Below are positions 21,539 to 34,575 of a DNA stretch of 64,000 bases, piece after piece. How positions within the stretch are numbered: position 1 is the stretch's first letter; the number at the start of each line of letters is the position of its first letter. The translations under genes were made by a program, and so were the position numbers. The notes beneath the pieces are model-generated. The model did no database searches. It saw only the letters and a list, made by a program, of their open reading frames with translations, and had not been told where the DNA came from. The stretch is from contig NC_134460.1 in assembly GCF_047948215.1 (NCBI RefSeq), positions 17,252,501 through 17,316,500 on the forward strand, written 5' to 3'. The DNA is from Lycorma delicatula (lineage: Eukaryota; Arthropoda; Insecta; Hemiptera; Fulgoridae).

Positions 21539-23510
21539 TTATTCATATCGATATAATAATCTAAAACAACTGAACCCAGTTTTATTAAAATGAAATGGAC
21601 ATTTTTGAATATTATTACTGCGTTAATGCCACACATATGTCTTCATAAACAGTTGATTATCATAACATGTTATTAAAAGACGCTACTCGTGTTTATACTT
21701 AAATCTGAAGATAACATTTTCAACCAGAGAACATAAAAACTAAATTTTTTAAATATAAATTTATTTAAAATTAAGCTTATTAAATGTGATAAATTTTAAA
21801 AGTATAATATATTCATCCATTTTCATATTTAAATTCGCTTTCATCAGCGAAAACAATATTATTTAAACTAGAAAAATGTTAGTTTCAACTAAATTTAATA
21901 ATGCAATTTTTAAAATTATGTTCATTACGCATTCTAAACGGTTTAAATATATATTGAACGTATATTTTTTCTACCTACACTTAAACAGGAAATCATAAAG
22001 AATGAATAAAATAACGAGAACAGAAAACGAGCTACGAAGAAAAATTGAAACGCAGAAAGAAGGTAAAAAATGTTGAATTTACAGCAAATAAAATTTATTT
22101 GATGAAAATAAAATATTTTACAAAATCCTAATAGTGTAAAAAAGAAAAAATTAATTACACTAAGAAATAAATTCTAATCGACAAAATTAATTAAGAAGGT
22201 AACAGTAACGTAACAATTTATATGTAAGCAACTGCACTACGGAGGGTTTTAAAGCGTATCTGAAAGCTTGAAGACGTGATTGGAATACGGTTAAACATAA
22301 GAAGCTTAAGAACTTTTAACAGATGACAAGATTTATATGTATAGATTATTCTCTAAAGGGATAGTTTTTATTCGTAACCTCCTCATCCCATACTATAAAC
22401 ATTACAGTAGTGTTACAATACCACAAACTTCTTTTATATCAAGAGAAAACAGAGGGTGCTTATGGCCTCGCTAATATATTTCTTTTGTACAACCAACATA
22501 TAACTGAGTAAAACATGCTAAGAATAAGGGTTATTTACCAAAGATACTTTACATGTTTTACAACCTTTTACACTCTCAACTTTCAAATAAATAAAAATAT
22601 TATATAGTAAAAAAAAAATACAGACTACATAATATCTCAGTGTTATACATCATGGAAAGAATAAAAAAAATTCCATCCTTCACCAAGTAAACGAAAATGA
22701 AATGTAAAATTTGTTCATAACCAATTTAATATAAAAAAACATTGTTTTAGGCTGAAAGAACATGATTTATTATATCAATCGTAATTAAAAACATATGACG
22801 CGTTAAACTAAAAGTTAATTTTTATATTTACCGTACATAATAAATACCTCGGGCTTATTTATTATAAAGAATCGGGAGTTTTGATACAACAAGAAAATAT
22901 AAAAACAATAATACATAGACCAGCCCGAACCTCAGTATATATACATACACTATACTACAGTAGTGTTATATTTCTGCCGACTAGGTTGAAGCTTAACAAA
23001 CTCGCTTCATAATAACAATTCAAAAATCGTGGAAGACTTTATTTCCCAATTCATGCAATTTCATTTCATTTTATAACAGAAATTATATTTAGAAAAAAAA
23101 TCCAACAGAAAATTTGAAAAGTTTCTTTATAAATACACTTGTTTCATTGAAAAAATTTATTGGTTAATGACCAAATTTTTACATTTACCAGTCATTTTTC
23201 AAAATAATAACCATTTCAATCATAACCACATATTTCAATCAGAAAATATTATTTTTTTGAAAAATATAAAAGTTTTTCTTATATATGTTAGTTTTGATAA
23301 GAAAGAGAAAATGTTAAAAATAAATAAAAAACATAAAATGAAAAAGAAAATTTTTAACGTGCTTTTTACATAAGCGTAGATAGCTTTTTGTACAGAAAAA
23401 AATGTTTGAGCAAATTAGAAAGAAATTCTTAAAAATTACGGTAGCAAAATATGTACAATAAGGTAGAACAGAAAAATATTAGAACCAAAAAAAAAATGAA
23501 GTATAAAAAA
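21539..23510. other. AT-rich intergenic stretch, nothing recognised
   Basis: No element or gene recognised on either strand. The open frame 23167-23373 is Lys/Asn/Ile-rich low-complexity translation. Confidence 0.55.
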
Positions 23511-23518
23511 ACGAAGAA

Positions 23519-24538
23519 TAGGATGCGGCGCCCCTTGATTACGGGCATTTCCAGAGATGGTATACTTACAATCAAGAACTCGTAAACGGGACACAGGTTT
23601 CTTCCTGACACCGAGATATGATATAAACTTAATGCCTGTTGTTCTATGTTCTTTTGCGAGGCCTTTGCGATTTATTCCGCCTTGAAAGTTATCGGAACCC
23701 GTAGCGATGACAGCTTTCTAGTAATTACAGACTGTAGGAGTGTACTTGAGAGCTTGAGCTGCAAACGTTCTGAATCCGCCGTCCAGATTATTCATGATAT
23801 CCTTTCAAGGATAAATAAGACTGTGGTATTGGTATGGGTCCCTGGCCATTGTGGCCTCCTTGGGAACGAACGGGCCGATGAGGCTGCCAAGAGAGCTGCA
23901 ATAAATGGCATCCGAGTACAATCGACATGCGAGAGAGACTTTATGAGATCAGTCTGTGTAAAATTGCGGGCTCAATGGAATAGATTCTGGCTGGTGAGTC
24001 CTCCCACGGCATTACATAGCATCCGGGAGAATGTGCTCGAGAAACCTCGATCCCCGAGCAACAGAAGAGACCAAGTCATCTTAACTCAGTTAAGGATTGG
24101 ACACGCCAAGCTTACCCACGCTCAGGTGAGCGTGGGTGAGCCAAGTAGGTACTTGGCTCTCCTCAGAAGATCTGTGAGGCTTGCAAGGTCAAATGGTCCG
24201 TGTACCACCTGCACTTTGATTGCCCAATCTTTGGAACCATCCGACAAAACTTACACCTGGGTTCGGATGTGAGATTTCTATTAAATAAGAACGAAGTTAT
24301 AAAACGTCTGTTGCGGTTCCTCTCCTACCGTGGAATGAGGAATACGATTTAGTGATTTTTGTCTGATTTATGTATTTAATTTTGTATTTGTTGTTGTCGC
24401 TTGTGTTTATTATTTATTGTTCCTATTTCTTTATTGTTTATTTTTGTTCTTTATGATTTTTGTTATTTTATATAATACTACATAAGTATTACTGTAGTCG
24501 CTAATGACTATTAATTGTTGATGCGACTAAAAAAAAAC
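23519..24538 (+). mobile_element. LINE 3' end with RNase H domain, 5'-truncated
   Basis: A GC-richer block holding the RNase H and C-terminal region of a LINE ORF2, then a T-rich 3' untranslated region and an A run at 24529-24537. A possible 7-bp target duplication, cgaagaa, occurs at 23512-23518 and 24539-24545, but is short enough to be chance. RNase H at the end of ORF2 is typical of I- and R1-related LINEs. A relative lies inverted at 28770-29345. Confidence 0.8.
23553..24352 (+). pseudogene. LINE ORF2 C-terminus: RNase H plus tail, frameshifted
   Basis: The main open frame (23646-24272) reads CEAFAIYSALKVIG (catalytic Glu), VITDCRSVLESL (catalytic Asp) and WVPGHCGLLGNERADEAA (final Asp with the conserved His). 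The segment upstream (23553-23645), with FFLTPRYDINL, is in another frame and lacks the first catalytic Asp. After RNase H, RIGHAKLTHAQ is the familiar LINE tail. A deletion and frame change near 24215 divert the C-terminus; in the other frame it continues DCPIFGTIRQN and ends GMRNTI with a stop at 24350-24352. RNase H would remove element RNA after reverse transcription. This copy is inactive. Confidence 0.82.
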
Positions 24539-24545
24539 CGAAGAA

Positions 24546-25618
24546 ATCAGTAGAGGCTTTTTAAGGTGGGGTTTTACAAAAGAATATTGAAAACTAGGTG
24601 TGTTGATCAAGTATGGTAATAAAAAATTGTAACGAAAATTGGGAATAAAACATCTAACAATTTTCAGGAGGATAACATTTTTAAATTATTAAAATAAAAC
24701 GAATAAAAAATTATTAATTCCAGTAAAAATGTTACCGATATTTATTTATTATATTAAAACATTTAGAATAAAATAAAATAAAAAAACTATCTGCTGGGTA
24801 TAAAGAAAGAGAAAAATGATTGAGCACAGTAAGGAATACAATTAAAAATGAAGATTTATTACAAATAAATAACTATTATTTATTTTACAAAACATTACAA
24901 CAATGAATTATTATAGGGCAAAAAATAGATAAAAATCAAATAGAAAAATAATTATAATTAGGATAATAAATAAAAACAATATAAAATTACGTTACATAAA
25001 TAATATTAACTTTTACTATTGTTATAATACTAAGCCTACAAAACGTGGGCATAAATAATAACAATATTGTAACAATGTAGTTAGGTAGGAGTTATTTGAA
25101 TCGTATACATGAATACACTCAGCCTTCCTTTAATGAATTTCATTTATTATATATATAATAATATAGAGGCGTAGACATTTCTCTCTGTTTTGCTTAAATG
25201 ATAATGATAAAGGAGGAACCATTTTCAGTCTCAGGCAGGAGGTCCGTTGTCAGTGACCCTCTATACGCTAACTACAGTACATAAGCAATCCCTTATATCT
25301 AACAAGAACCGACCAAGAAATTTATATTGTACGGATGTACAATGCTACATATTAAACGTATAAGTAAGCAGAATACCTTCTCTTCCCGTCTTGGATAACA
25401 ATTACAATTTCATTTCAACAAAGCTCCTTTATAAGTTTTCCAGTAAAAGTAATAATAAAAGAAAATATAACACAAATAGAAGACAAATTACATTTTATTG
25501 TGTTTACAGAATGAGAATTAAATAAAAGTGTCATAAAGTGCTTTAAATTTAACCCTCCTCATCCCAATTTAAACGTTGTTAAATATTATTTATTTTAATA
25601 TTTTTACTTATTACTTTC
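24546..25618. other. AT-rich intergenic stretch, nothing recognised
   Basis: No coding or repeat unit recognised beyond simple AT-rich sequence. Confidence 0.55.
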
Positions 25619-25628
25619 TCGAATAAAT

Positions 25629-26424
25629 TTTTTTTTTGTCTTCAGTCATTTGACTGGTTTGATGCAGCTCTCCAAGATTCCCTATCTAGTGCTAGTCGTT
25701 TCATTTCAGTATACCCTCTACATCCTACATCCCTAACAATTTGTTTTACATATTCCAAACGTGGCCTGCCTACACAATTTTTCCCTTCTACCTGTCCTTC
25801 CAAAATTAAAGCGACTATTCCAGGATGCCTTAGTATGTGGCCTATAAGTCTGTCTCTTCTTTTAAGTATATTTTTCCAAATGCTTCTTTCTTCATCTATT
25901 TGCCGCAATACCTCCTCATTTGTCACTTTATCCACCCATCTGATTTTTAACATTCTCCTATAGCACCACATTTCAAAAGCTTCTAACCTTTTCTTCTCAG
26001 ATACTCCGATTGTCCAAGTTTCACTTCCATATAAAGCGACACTCCAAACATACACTTTCAAAAATCTTTTCCTGACATTTAAATTAATTTTTGATGTAAA
26101 CAACTTATATTTCTTACTGAAGGCTCGTTTAGCTTGTGCTATTCGGCATTTTATATCGCTCCTGCTTCGTCCATCTTTAGTAATTCTGCTTCCCAAATAA
26201 CAAAATTCTTCTACCTCCATAATCTTTTCTCCTCCTATTTTCACATTCAGTGGTCCATCTTTGTTATTTCTACTACATTTCATTACTTTTGTTTTGTTCT
26301 TGTTTATTTTCATGCGATAGTTCTTGCGTAGGACTTCATCTATGCCGTTCATTGTTTCTTCTAAATCCTTTTTACTCTCGGCTAGAATTACTATATCATC
26401 AGCAAATCGTAGCATCTTTATCTT
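25629..26424 (-). mobile_element. RTE-like LINE, second copy, more severely 5'-truncated
   Basis: Minus-strand copy of the element at 18104-20032, with its A tail at the low-coordinate end. A perfect 10-bp duplication, tcgaataaat, flanks it at 25619-25628 and 26425-26434. It starts just before the FADD motif. Confidence 0.94.
25642..26415 (-). pseudogene. RTE-like reverse transcriptase, C-terminal 257 residues
   Basis: Open from MLRFADDIVIL to the natural stop, with no break. Aligned by eye to the 18105-20018 copy I count nine amino-acid differences in 257. Only motif C, the thumb and the C-terminal region remain; fingers and most of the palm are gone, so it cannot be an active enzyme. The open frame reflects youth, not function. 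The Met is internal to the parent protein. Confidence 0.93.
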
Positions 26425-26434
26425 TCGAATAAAT

Positions 26435-28769
26435 ACTTATACTATATCGTATAAAGGAAAATATACTAATAGGGTCTAATTGTACATGTCGGCGTTTCTG
26501 TAGACGTTCCAGGTTCATAACCTCTTCCTCTGATCAAAAAACATAATTTTAGCGTTGAAAAATTCAGAAACAATTTATGTATGTATATAAAAGTTCGTGT
26601 GTATGAACTCTGGCCCGTTTTTTCCTTGATATCCTCCTAACGAATGAACCGATGGTAATTTATATACGATTTGTCATAGAAATTTTAAAAGTAGTATAGA
26701 TAATTTCAATTTCAAAAGAATTAAATCAGACAATGCATCATGTGTTGTACGTAAGCAATCTTGAACGACATTATACTAATTAATAATATTACGTTGTAGT
26801 CTCAATGGAATCATGGACTGCAGTACAATGTCCTTTTGCTGTAAAACCCTTTTACAAAATTGTGATCGCTCGGCATGGGTTTTGAATCAGTTACAAGTGT
26901 CATCATAACTGACACTTTTTTTTTTATTGTTGGGCTAATAATATAGTAAAACAAATTATTCAAATATAAGCCAACTAGATGTAGAGATTTTGAGCGTTAA
27001 AGAAAACTGCGAATGGATCAGTACCGAAATTATTATAGGGAAAAACCCAAAACATACAGTAGAAAAAAAATGAAAAAAAAGAACCGATCTTAATTATATT
27101 TTTTTTTCTGGGGGGCAAAGAAGGATGGACCAAACTAAATTCTAAATTATATATTATAATTCTTGAAAATTATCATTATCCTACTTGAAAATAATTGTAC
27201 ATAAACTAATTAAGCGCTCTTTTTTTACGTATAATTTATTTAACCTTTAATAAATATAAAAAAAATTTTCATTATTTTTAACTAAGATCACGTTTTATTT
27301 ACATAAAGTTGTATTATCACTTTCTAAACAGGTTTTTAAATTACATTTTATTATTTTTTATTAACTCCTACTTAAAAAAATACTTGTTTCAATGTTTTAA
27401 GCAACCGATTTTTACAAATATCATGAATAAAAAAAAATTTAATATTTATAAAAGCACCTAATATATTTTTTGTTTGCTTTATATTTTTAGATAATATTTT
27501 TTAGAAGTTAATGTATCTATTATTTATTTACTTTAAGGAAAAAAAAAATCAAAATTTATGAATGTAAATAAAAATGTTGTTTTGATAGAAATTCTAGGAA
27601 ATAATAATTTAAAAAAAAATTATTTTCATTACTGAAAGTGATGAAAATAAACACGGTGTTAAATAAATTTGTTGAGCAATTATAGGGAGACGAGGCTACA
27701 CCTAGTACGTATTACAATTTAAACAACCGTTTAACTTTCTGATACAGGTTATTTATTAAAAAAGTTTTATTTATTTAATTTAAAAAATTTTCTTTAAAAG
27801 ATCAACAAGAGTTTTTACGTAAGTATATCGAATCAAATGTCGGTCTATGATAAAAAGAACTAAATTTTTACATAATAAGATATTTTATTCAACAACAAAA
27901 AAGGTTATTGATCTTTCACGAGTGAGAGGAAAAGGAATTCCATTCTTTCAATAAGTAAAGTAGGAGACAAGACTTTTTATCAGCCATCTTCACAAGTCAC
28001 TACCCTTTAGATATCTACTTACTATTCGTAAAATAGACGAGAGAATGACAAAATCAATATACATATATAGCCTTTCACTTTCAATAAAAGGCAACTACGT
28101 AACTTGAAAGCATTATCAAAAGATGACATCAAGAGAGGCAGATTTTAACACCAATATAGATAAAGATTTTTCTAAAAGTTTTTAACTTCTTTAAAAGTTA
28201 TAAGCTGACATAGTTAAAAAAAATATATTTTTCATACAATAGAAAGTTTTTATGACGAAAATAACTGAAAGTGCGATGATATAACAAAAAAAAAAGTAAA
28301 TAAAAGTACTGAAAACGTACTTTCTTTTTCAAACATAAAAAAAAGATAAACTGAAGTGTACAAGCAATCTGAAATTTTTTTTTCTTTTTAAAGAAATTCT
28401 AATCATAGTGTAAACTATTCATTTAAGGTTATTTATTAAATAAATGTAAACCTACGAGAATATCAACATTCGGAAAAGTAATAATGAGGTAAATGTTAGA
28501 AAATAAGGATCTAATTTCAGATATTTCTGTTTCTCGACAGAATTATGCCATATATATTTATAGTTTTCCAGCAAGCAAAAAAAAATTTTCTCCCATCGTT
28601 TGTTTATAGTATGAACGATAACAGTCATTAGCGAATTAAATAAAACTAAGTGATCATGAATAATTAGAAAATAAAGATCATACATTGGATCATAAATAAT
28701 GGAACACGATCACTAGATTATTTTTACCACATATACGGGGATCTCACGTAAACAAAACCGCTAAATTAA
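26435..28769. other. AT-rich intergenic stretch, no gene recognised
   Basis: Mostly featureless. Around 26588-26660, tataaaagttcgtgtgtatg followed by gaatgaaccgatgg resembles the start of insect Helitron-like repeats, and cagttacaagtgtcatcataactg near 26890-26915 can fold. Neither is enough for a firm call. Confidence 0.45.
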
Positions 28770-29345
28770 GTTCTTTATATCACTATCACACTGAAACCTG
28801 AACAGTGATATGAGTATTTCTTCCGGTCGAGTAAACTCTTAACATCTGAACCCAGGTTTAACTGTCGACGAATAGAATAGACGAATATTAGGAGTAAGCG
28901 GTTTACGGGCCGTTTTACCTTGCACGCCTCAGAGTTCTGCTGAAGAGTGCCGAATAGATGAGCGTGGGTTAGCATTGTGTGCCCAATCCTCAGTCGAGTT
29001 AGGGTGACTAGATCTCTATCTGTTGTTTGGGATAAAAGGTTTCTTGAAGACGTTCTCCCGGATGCCATGTAAGGCCGTGGTAGGACTCAGCAGTCAGAAC
29101 TTATTCCACTGAGCACGAAGTTGTACACAGACTGCCTTCGTGTAATCGCTCTCCTACGTTAAATCCAATCAAAGACCAGTTGTTGCCGCTCTCTTGGCAA
29201 CCTCATAGGCCCGATCGTTCCTGAAGATGCTGCAATTACCCGGGATCCATACGAATAATCTTGTTTACTCTTGAGAGGGTGTTATAGATTATTTCGACAT
29301 GGGTCTAGATCGTCTGCAGCTCGAACTGTCAAGAACATTCATAGA
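28770..29345 (-). mobile_element. LINE 3' fragment with RNase H, second copy, inverted
   Basis: On the minus strand it carries a decayed RNase H end (WIPGNCSIFRNDRAYEVAKRAA, with the GNERAD region altered) near 29160-29260. Next come the block ASGRTSSRN and the tail LTRLRIGHTMLTHAHLFG (open frame 28775-29068), then RRQLNLGSDVKSLL. The order and wording match the LINE at 23519-24538. Stops and frameshifts are frequent, so it is the older copy. The boundaries are approximate. Confidence 0.75.
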
Positions 29346-31844
29346 CTAAAACAATTTAGTTTATTTATTTTAGTAGCAAATATGTTTAATTCATAATTCT
29401 TTTACCGCTGAAGTGATGCAAAACATTCATCAACAGCAGAAATTACATGTCCGTCAAAATATTTTATTTTCTAATTCTGATAAATTTAAATGAATATTTG
29501 TAAAATTCAGGCACGGTTTCATAGATTAAGTTTGAAACCGTCGGGAATTATCTGTAAATGTATTCTTTAACTGAGATTTGTTTGTTACAAAAATATTTTT
29601 AGGTGTATGATTAAACAGAATATCTAATAATAAAGAAGTACTGAGATATAAATGTTAGGAAGAACCATTTCTTCCCAACAATTACAAGAAAAATGAAACA
29701 GAAGAGCAGATCCATAATTTTCTTGTTTATATTGTTGCAGTTATCAATTGGAAGAAATACTGTCATCCTTACTGGATCAATCCTGTTCTTTTTTTTTTGT
29801 ATTGTATCTGGGTAGAGCTATGCAATCTGTTTACAATCAGTCTACACGGATTATGATTGTAAAGAAACAAGAAGTTTTCCGTAAGAAACATCACTAAAAT
29901 TATCGTTAGTATGTTGGATATGTTAGTGTTGTTGGGTTCATGGCCTTCTATGTATAACAATTCCATTTTAACATAAAATAACAACGATAGTTTATCGCGG
30001 CTATACGTTTTTATGATTTTTTGTACTTTTATTCGAATTTCAGATATTTACTTTACGTAAGTTAGATTGAACCAATCAATCTAAAAATATGAATTATTTA
30101 TCGGTCAAAATTTTTTGTAGTACATACGTAAATATATAACAATTACAAACTTTACTTTCGAAAATTTATAAATGCGATATGGTTTTTATTGAAAAAATTA
30201 AATGTGTTTTGTATGATCAAATTAGATTCAAAATATTACACAGCTACTTAAAATTTTCAGGCTGCCGAAAGAAAAAATTAGATTAAAAAAGATTGTATTT
30301 CCTTTTCATTTCTACTCGCCAAATCCTAATAAAAAATCATTCAGTTTCTTCCTAAAAATAATAAATAGCTCTTGCTATTTATTGTTATTATAATAATAAA
30401 TAATAGCATTATTTATTTATTATTTCTGTTGTTCTTACAACAGAAATAAATGATAAAATTTTATGAGATTTCGAAATCTTAAAATGTTATATACCAAATC
30501 TTTATCGTATAAAAGAAACTAATTGCTCACTATACAATTTTTTTCTCGATAAAGATACTTTAAAAAAATTCTTTAATTAAAGCTTCTCTATTTAAACCAG
30601 AGGCCTAGAAAAAACCTCCTAAAAGATTTACAGAGATACGGCTGTAAAAGAAAACGCCCTTTTACTTGTATTGACGTTGGGATAAACTGAAAGAGTCGGG
30701 AATCAATTACGAATGACTCTTCCTTTTTACCAGTTTCACGAGAGTTGGTGGTAAAATAAGAACAATAGATTTTTCGGATGGATGTTTTTTTAGTGTAATA
30801 TATTATTTAACAAAAAATTTAGGATTGATAGTTAACGGTGAATTTATAGTTTTTTAAAAAAATGATTATATTATTTTTATATTTAAATTAATTTAGAAAT
30901 TTTCTAACCTTTAATCTGATGTTAGAAAATTTCGTGGAGATTATTTTTTTAAAAATGGAAGAAAAATATATTTGCTATAAGTATTTAAAAGTTTAATACA
31001 ATTTTCAATCGGATTTGCTTTCACTGAAAAGAAATCTGAAAGTAAAAAATGTTCACTAAATAAGCAGTGACATGTTAAACAGAGTGAATGTATTCCAATT
31101 ATAGGACTGACGTATTTATAGGACTGTGTGAATTTCGATGGGCTACGCATGTTGATATGCAAAATGTCTATCCACTTTGTTTTTCAGCCTATCCCACCTA
31201 TTTGATTATGTAAAGAAGATAAATTAAAATTTATGTTAAGGTAATATTAACTCCCATTACATTTACAAACTTTTACATATACACTTTAAATGATTTTCCA
31301 TTCTAGAAATAAAAGGAAATTGAAGGTGATTCACAAGATAAGGACCAATTCAGTGTTAACTCATTTCTTTACCTCAAAATATAAATGGTTTATTTTTTAC
31401 TAAACCTCATTTATAAGAAAATAAAACGAAAAGAGAAGAATCGAAATTCTATTATCAAAATTTTAGTATTTTTTTTACCATAACCATATTTATTTAGTTT
31501 TTTTCTGAATTACTTTATTTATAATCAGCTTCTACATTGACACTATAAATAAGTTGTATGACAGACAATCACTTGAAATAGGATCATCTAATGATAATCC
31601 TCAACGAGTAAAAAAACAATTAATATGAATAAATACCAGTAACTATGAAGTAACATATTTAATAGTGTCTTTGAATATAATTAAATATCTTCGCACTAAT
31701 TATGAAGTCGGGTACGTAAGTAGAATGAAAAAATGAAACATTAAATTTCAGATAACCATAGATAAATAATAAACGTAAGCATCCACAAATTTGAATAACC
31801 GAAGATAAAACAGAAATAATTATAAGAAGGATTATCTCCTACAA
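29346..31844. other. AT-rich intergenic stretch, nothing coding recognised
   Basis: Contains a 13-bp inverted repeat at 30420-30432 and 30437-30449 (ttatttctgttgt with a 4-base loop) and no recognised element. Confidence 0.55.
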
Positions 31845-32350
31845 ACGGGATCATCATAACGATCCACCAACCAAATCAAGCAAACGGAGTCTTTTCAGCT
31901 TCCTAACGTCCTCACTGTTGTCAAGTAAATTCAAAGCTAAATGATAATCGTGCTTCTCCAATCCGGACACATATCTCGAAACTAGGCGTTCAACATCTTC
32001 TCATACGTAAAGAGTGCCTATGTAATCGTGGAATTTAGTATTCCTCGTGAACCACGGGGCGCTTGGGTTACGTTTCGTAGTATTCTATTCTAGAACCGTT
32101 GAATAATCTCCATATTGCTGTTACTGGTTGTGCCCCATAGTTCAATACTGTAAGTCCATACCGGTTTGAAGAAAACCTTGTAAAGGAGAATCTTGTTGGA
32201 TAAAGAAAGTTGAGATCCCTTACCCAATATCCAGTACATTTTTCTTAACTTAATGTCTAGCAACTTCCTTTTCTCCCTTACATGATCTCTTCAAGTTAAA
32301 CGTCGATCAAGATAAAAGCCCAGGTACCTTACTGGCATAAGGTATTCTGA
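31845..32350 (-). mobile_element. Jockey-like LINE relic, C-terminal part of reverse transcriptase ORF
   Basis: The minus strand reads VRYLGFYLDRRLT, a TGA where Trp is expected, RDHVREKRKLLDIKLRKMYW, then LSNKILLYKVFFKPVWTYSIELWGTTSNSN, a TAG, and NRILRNVTQAP. After a frame change comes WFTRNTKFHDYIG, and later LDNSEDVRKLKRLRLLDL. This is the post-palm region of Jockey-group reverse transcriptases. The palm is missing (5' truncation) and no A tail was found. At least two stops and one frameshift are present. Confidence 0.82.
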
Positions 32351-34490
32351 TACCGTTTAAAGGAACTTCGAATAACCAAATTTAATTTTTTTTTATAGAT
32401 AAACAGACAAATGTTAAGAGTTTCTGAATATTGAAAATGCCATCTTCCAATAGCATACAATTTTTTTGCTTTTTTGCAAATTAGTCTGAAGTTTAAAGTA
32501 AAAATACGTAAATTTGTATAGACTTAGTAGAAGTGAATAAATTGTTTTGTTTTTTAATCGAAAGAAAAGCTTTTAGTGAGGAAGGTCACGGGGATCACAT
32601 TTTGAACTTTTTTAACAAATTTTTTTTTCATTTTTAATTTACTACCTCTTAAGCTTATTTTATCACAGTGGCTGCCTGATTCGAACCCAAAATAACCTAC
32701 TTGAAAAATAGAATTTTACGGAAAATTTTTAAACTGGTTTCACAATGTGTTCGCTCTTGCTGATTCGTGTCAATAAAAATATAAATTTATAAAATGTAAC
32801 GTCATAAAAACTGTATCAATAAACTAATTTTAGCGTGATAACCTGTGGATACGGTTTGATATTTATTACATCGTTTATATAAAAACTACACAAATAGGCC
32901 AGACAAAGGAACGGGTTACTAGGGCATTGGACGTCGTCGCGAAACAACAATCAAGACAACTCGTATCACGATTCGTAATGCTTTATGCTTTAGTCACGCC
33001 GTCTTTTCTACACTTTTATAATGTAACCCTACTTTTACCTTACTGTGCTCTATCCTGCTGTCTGTCTAAACGAATTCTTATGTATAAAAATATTATTCAG
33101 TAAAAATTTACATATAATCCAGAAAAAGAATGAAACTAAAAAAAAAAGCGTAAAGGATGCTCTTCATCTGTCACATTACTTCTATGAACAATAATATGTA
33201 AAAAAAAAACAACATTTTAATTTCCAGAAAAGAATACAATAAAGAAATTTAGTGTCGTCAAATCTGATCGTTTTTTTGTTTATTTGATTCCCTTCCATAA
33301 TGAATAAAATGAAATCATTTTTAATTAATTTTGTATCAGGTATCTACTGTTTAAATTTTTCGCACAAAGAATGATTTTCATAAAACTGAAAGCCGTGATA
33401 AATATGCTTACCAATATATGAGAACAATAATGTTATCATGAATATTCTAAATTGACAAAGATATAAAAAATTAAAAATCAATTTTATAAACTATTTATTA
33501 TGTTACAACAACTTAAAAGAGGTTTTCATAAATTTTTAGCTTAATCTATCAAAAAAAAAAGATCTTTTAATTTTTTTTATAAATACGAGGATATTTAAAA
33601 TGTATTATATAAAAGCTGACAACACAGTTGTAGGACTTACCCGTCATGCGGAATTTTTTTGACGTACGGCTTAACACACACAACATAATTAAAAATATTT
33701 ATAATTTTATTTAAATATAATATTTTTTGTTTATTTAATTCTATGATTCTAACTAAAGCGCGCGCGCATACCGAACCTATTTCATTCCCACGGGTGTGGC
33801 GGTACTAATGGCCACTACAAATACTTTTTACGCTTTCAATATTATTCATTTATTTATTTCTACCGCTCATCTGGTGACACCACAACATAGCAGACAACAA
33901 CAGTAGCTGTTTGTCAGTGCTACACCAGCGCTCCTTGTGGTGACATGGGATACTATTGACGCAGAATACCTACTTAGCCGCTAGTTTATTTACAGCATTT
34001 TTTTGGGGGGGGGGGGGAGGGATGCGATTTAGTAAAAAACATTGTCTGCAAATATTATTTTTTAATTGTTAACAAATGTGCTTAAGAAAAATAAGACCTT
34101 AATTATGCGAAATCTCGAGATACTGAGGGTGACCTTGCTTTACAGCCTCACCCGCTTCATCTTTTAAGTTGAAAATTTAATGGCTTGAATACCCCATATA
34201 TAGAAGTAATTTGACCAAGTTTGGTTAAAATCGGTCAAGAATTTATTGAGATATAAGGTGATTTGAAGGCTAACACCGAACACACACGAACATTTTTTGG
34301 GTTTTTTTTGGGGGGGGGTTGGTTTTTTGGGTTCCTTAGTCGTCAAAATGTCAAGATCCAGTGAAAGCCGCATATGCCCAAATTGGACCGATTACAATAG
34401 TTTACCTTTTAAAGCTACAGCTCTGCTATAACATTAGACAGGAAAGTAAAAAACAACTGATATTCTTAAAAGTTCGGTACTAAAAATGAC
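32351..34490. other. Intergenic, AT-rich with one repeat-like island
   Basis: No gene. 33750-33960 is less AT-rich and includes a gcgcgcgcgc run. 34120-34450 (gtttggttaaaatcggtcaag, then runs of T and G, ending aggaaagtaaaa) looks like a dispersed non-coding repeat, but no second copy is present in the window. Confidence 0.45.
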
Positions 34491-34499
34491 ATACGTGAA

Positions 34500-34575
34500 A
34501 ATAATCTGTATCGTTCATCCAGTAGATTATGGGTTCAAATCCCGTCAGACATGACATTTTTTCGTAGTTTTAAAG
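34500..34575 (+). repeat. SINE family 2 fragment
   Basis: gggttcaaatcccgtcagac (B-box core) is followed by atgacattttttcgtag. This matches the B box plus catggcattttcac layout of the copies at 8841-8974 and 11905-11998. The ends are unclear. Confidence 0.5.
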
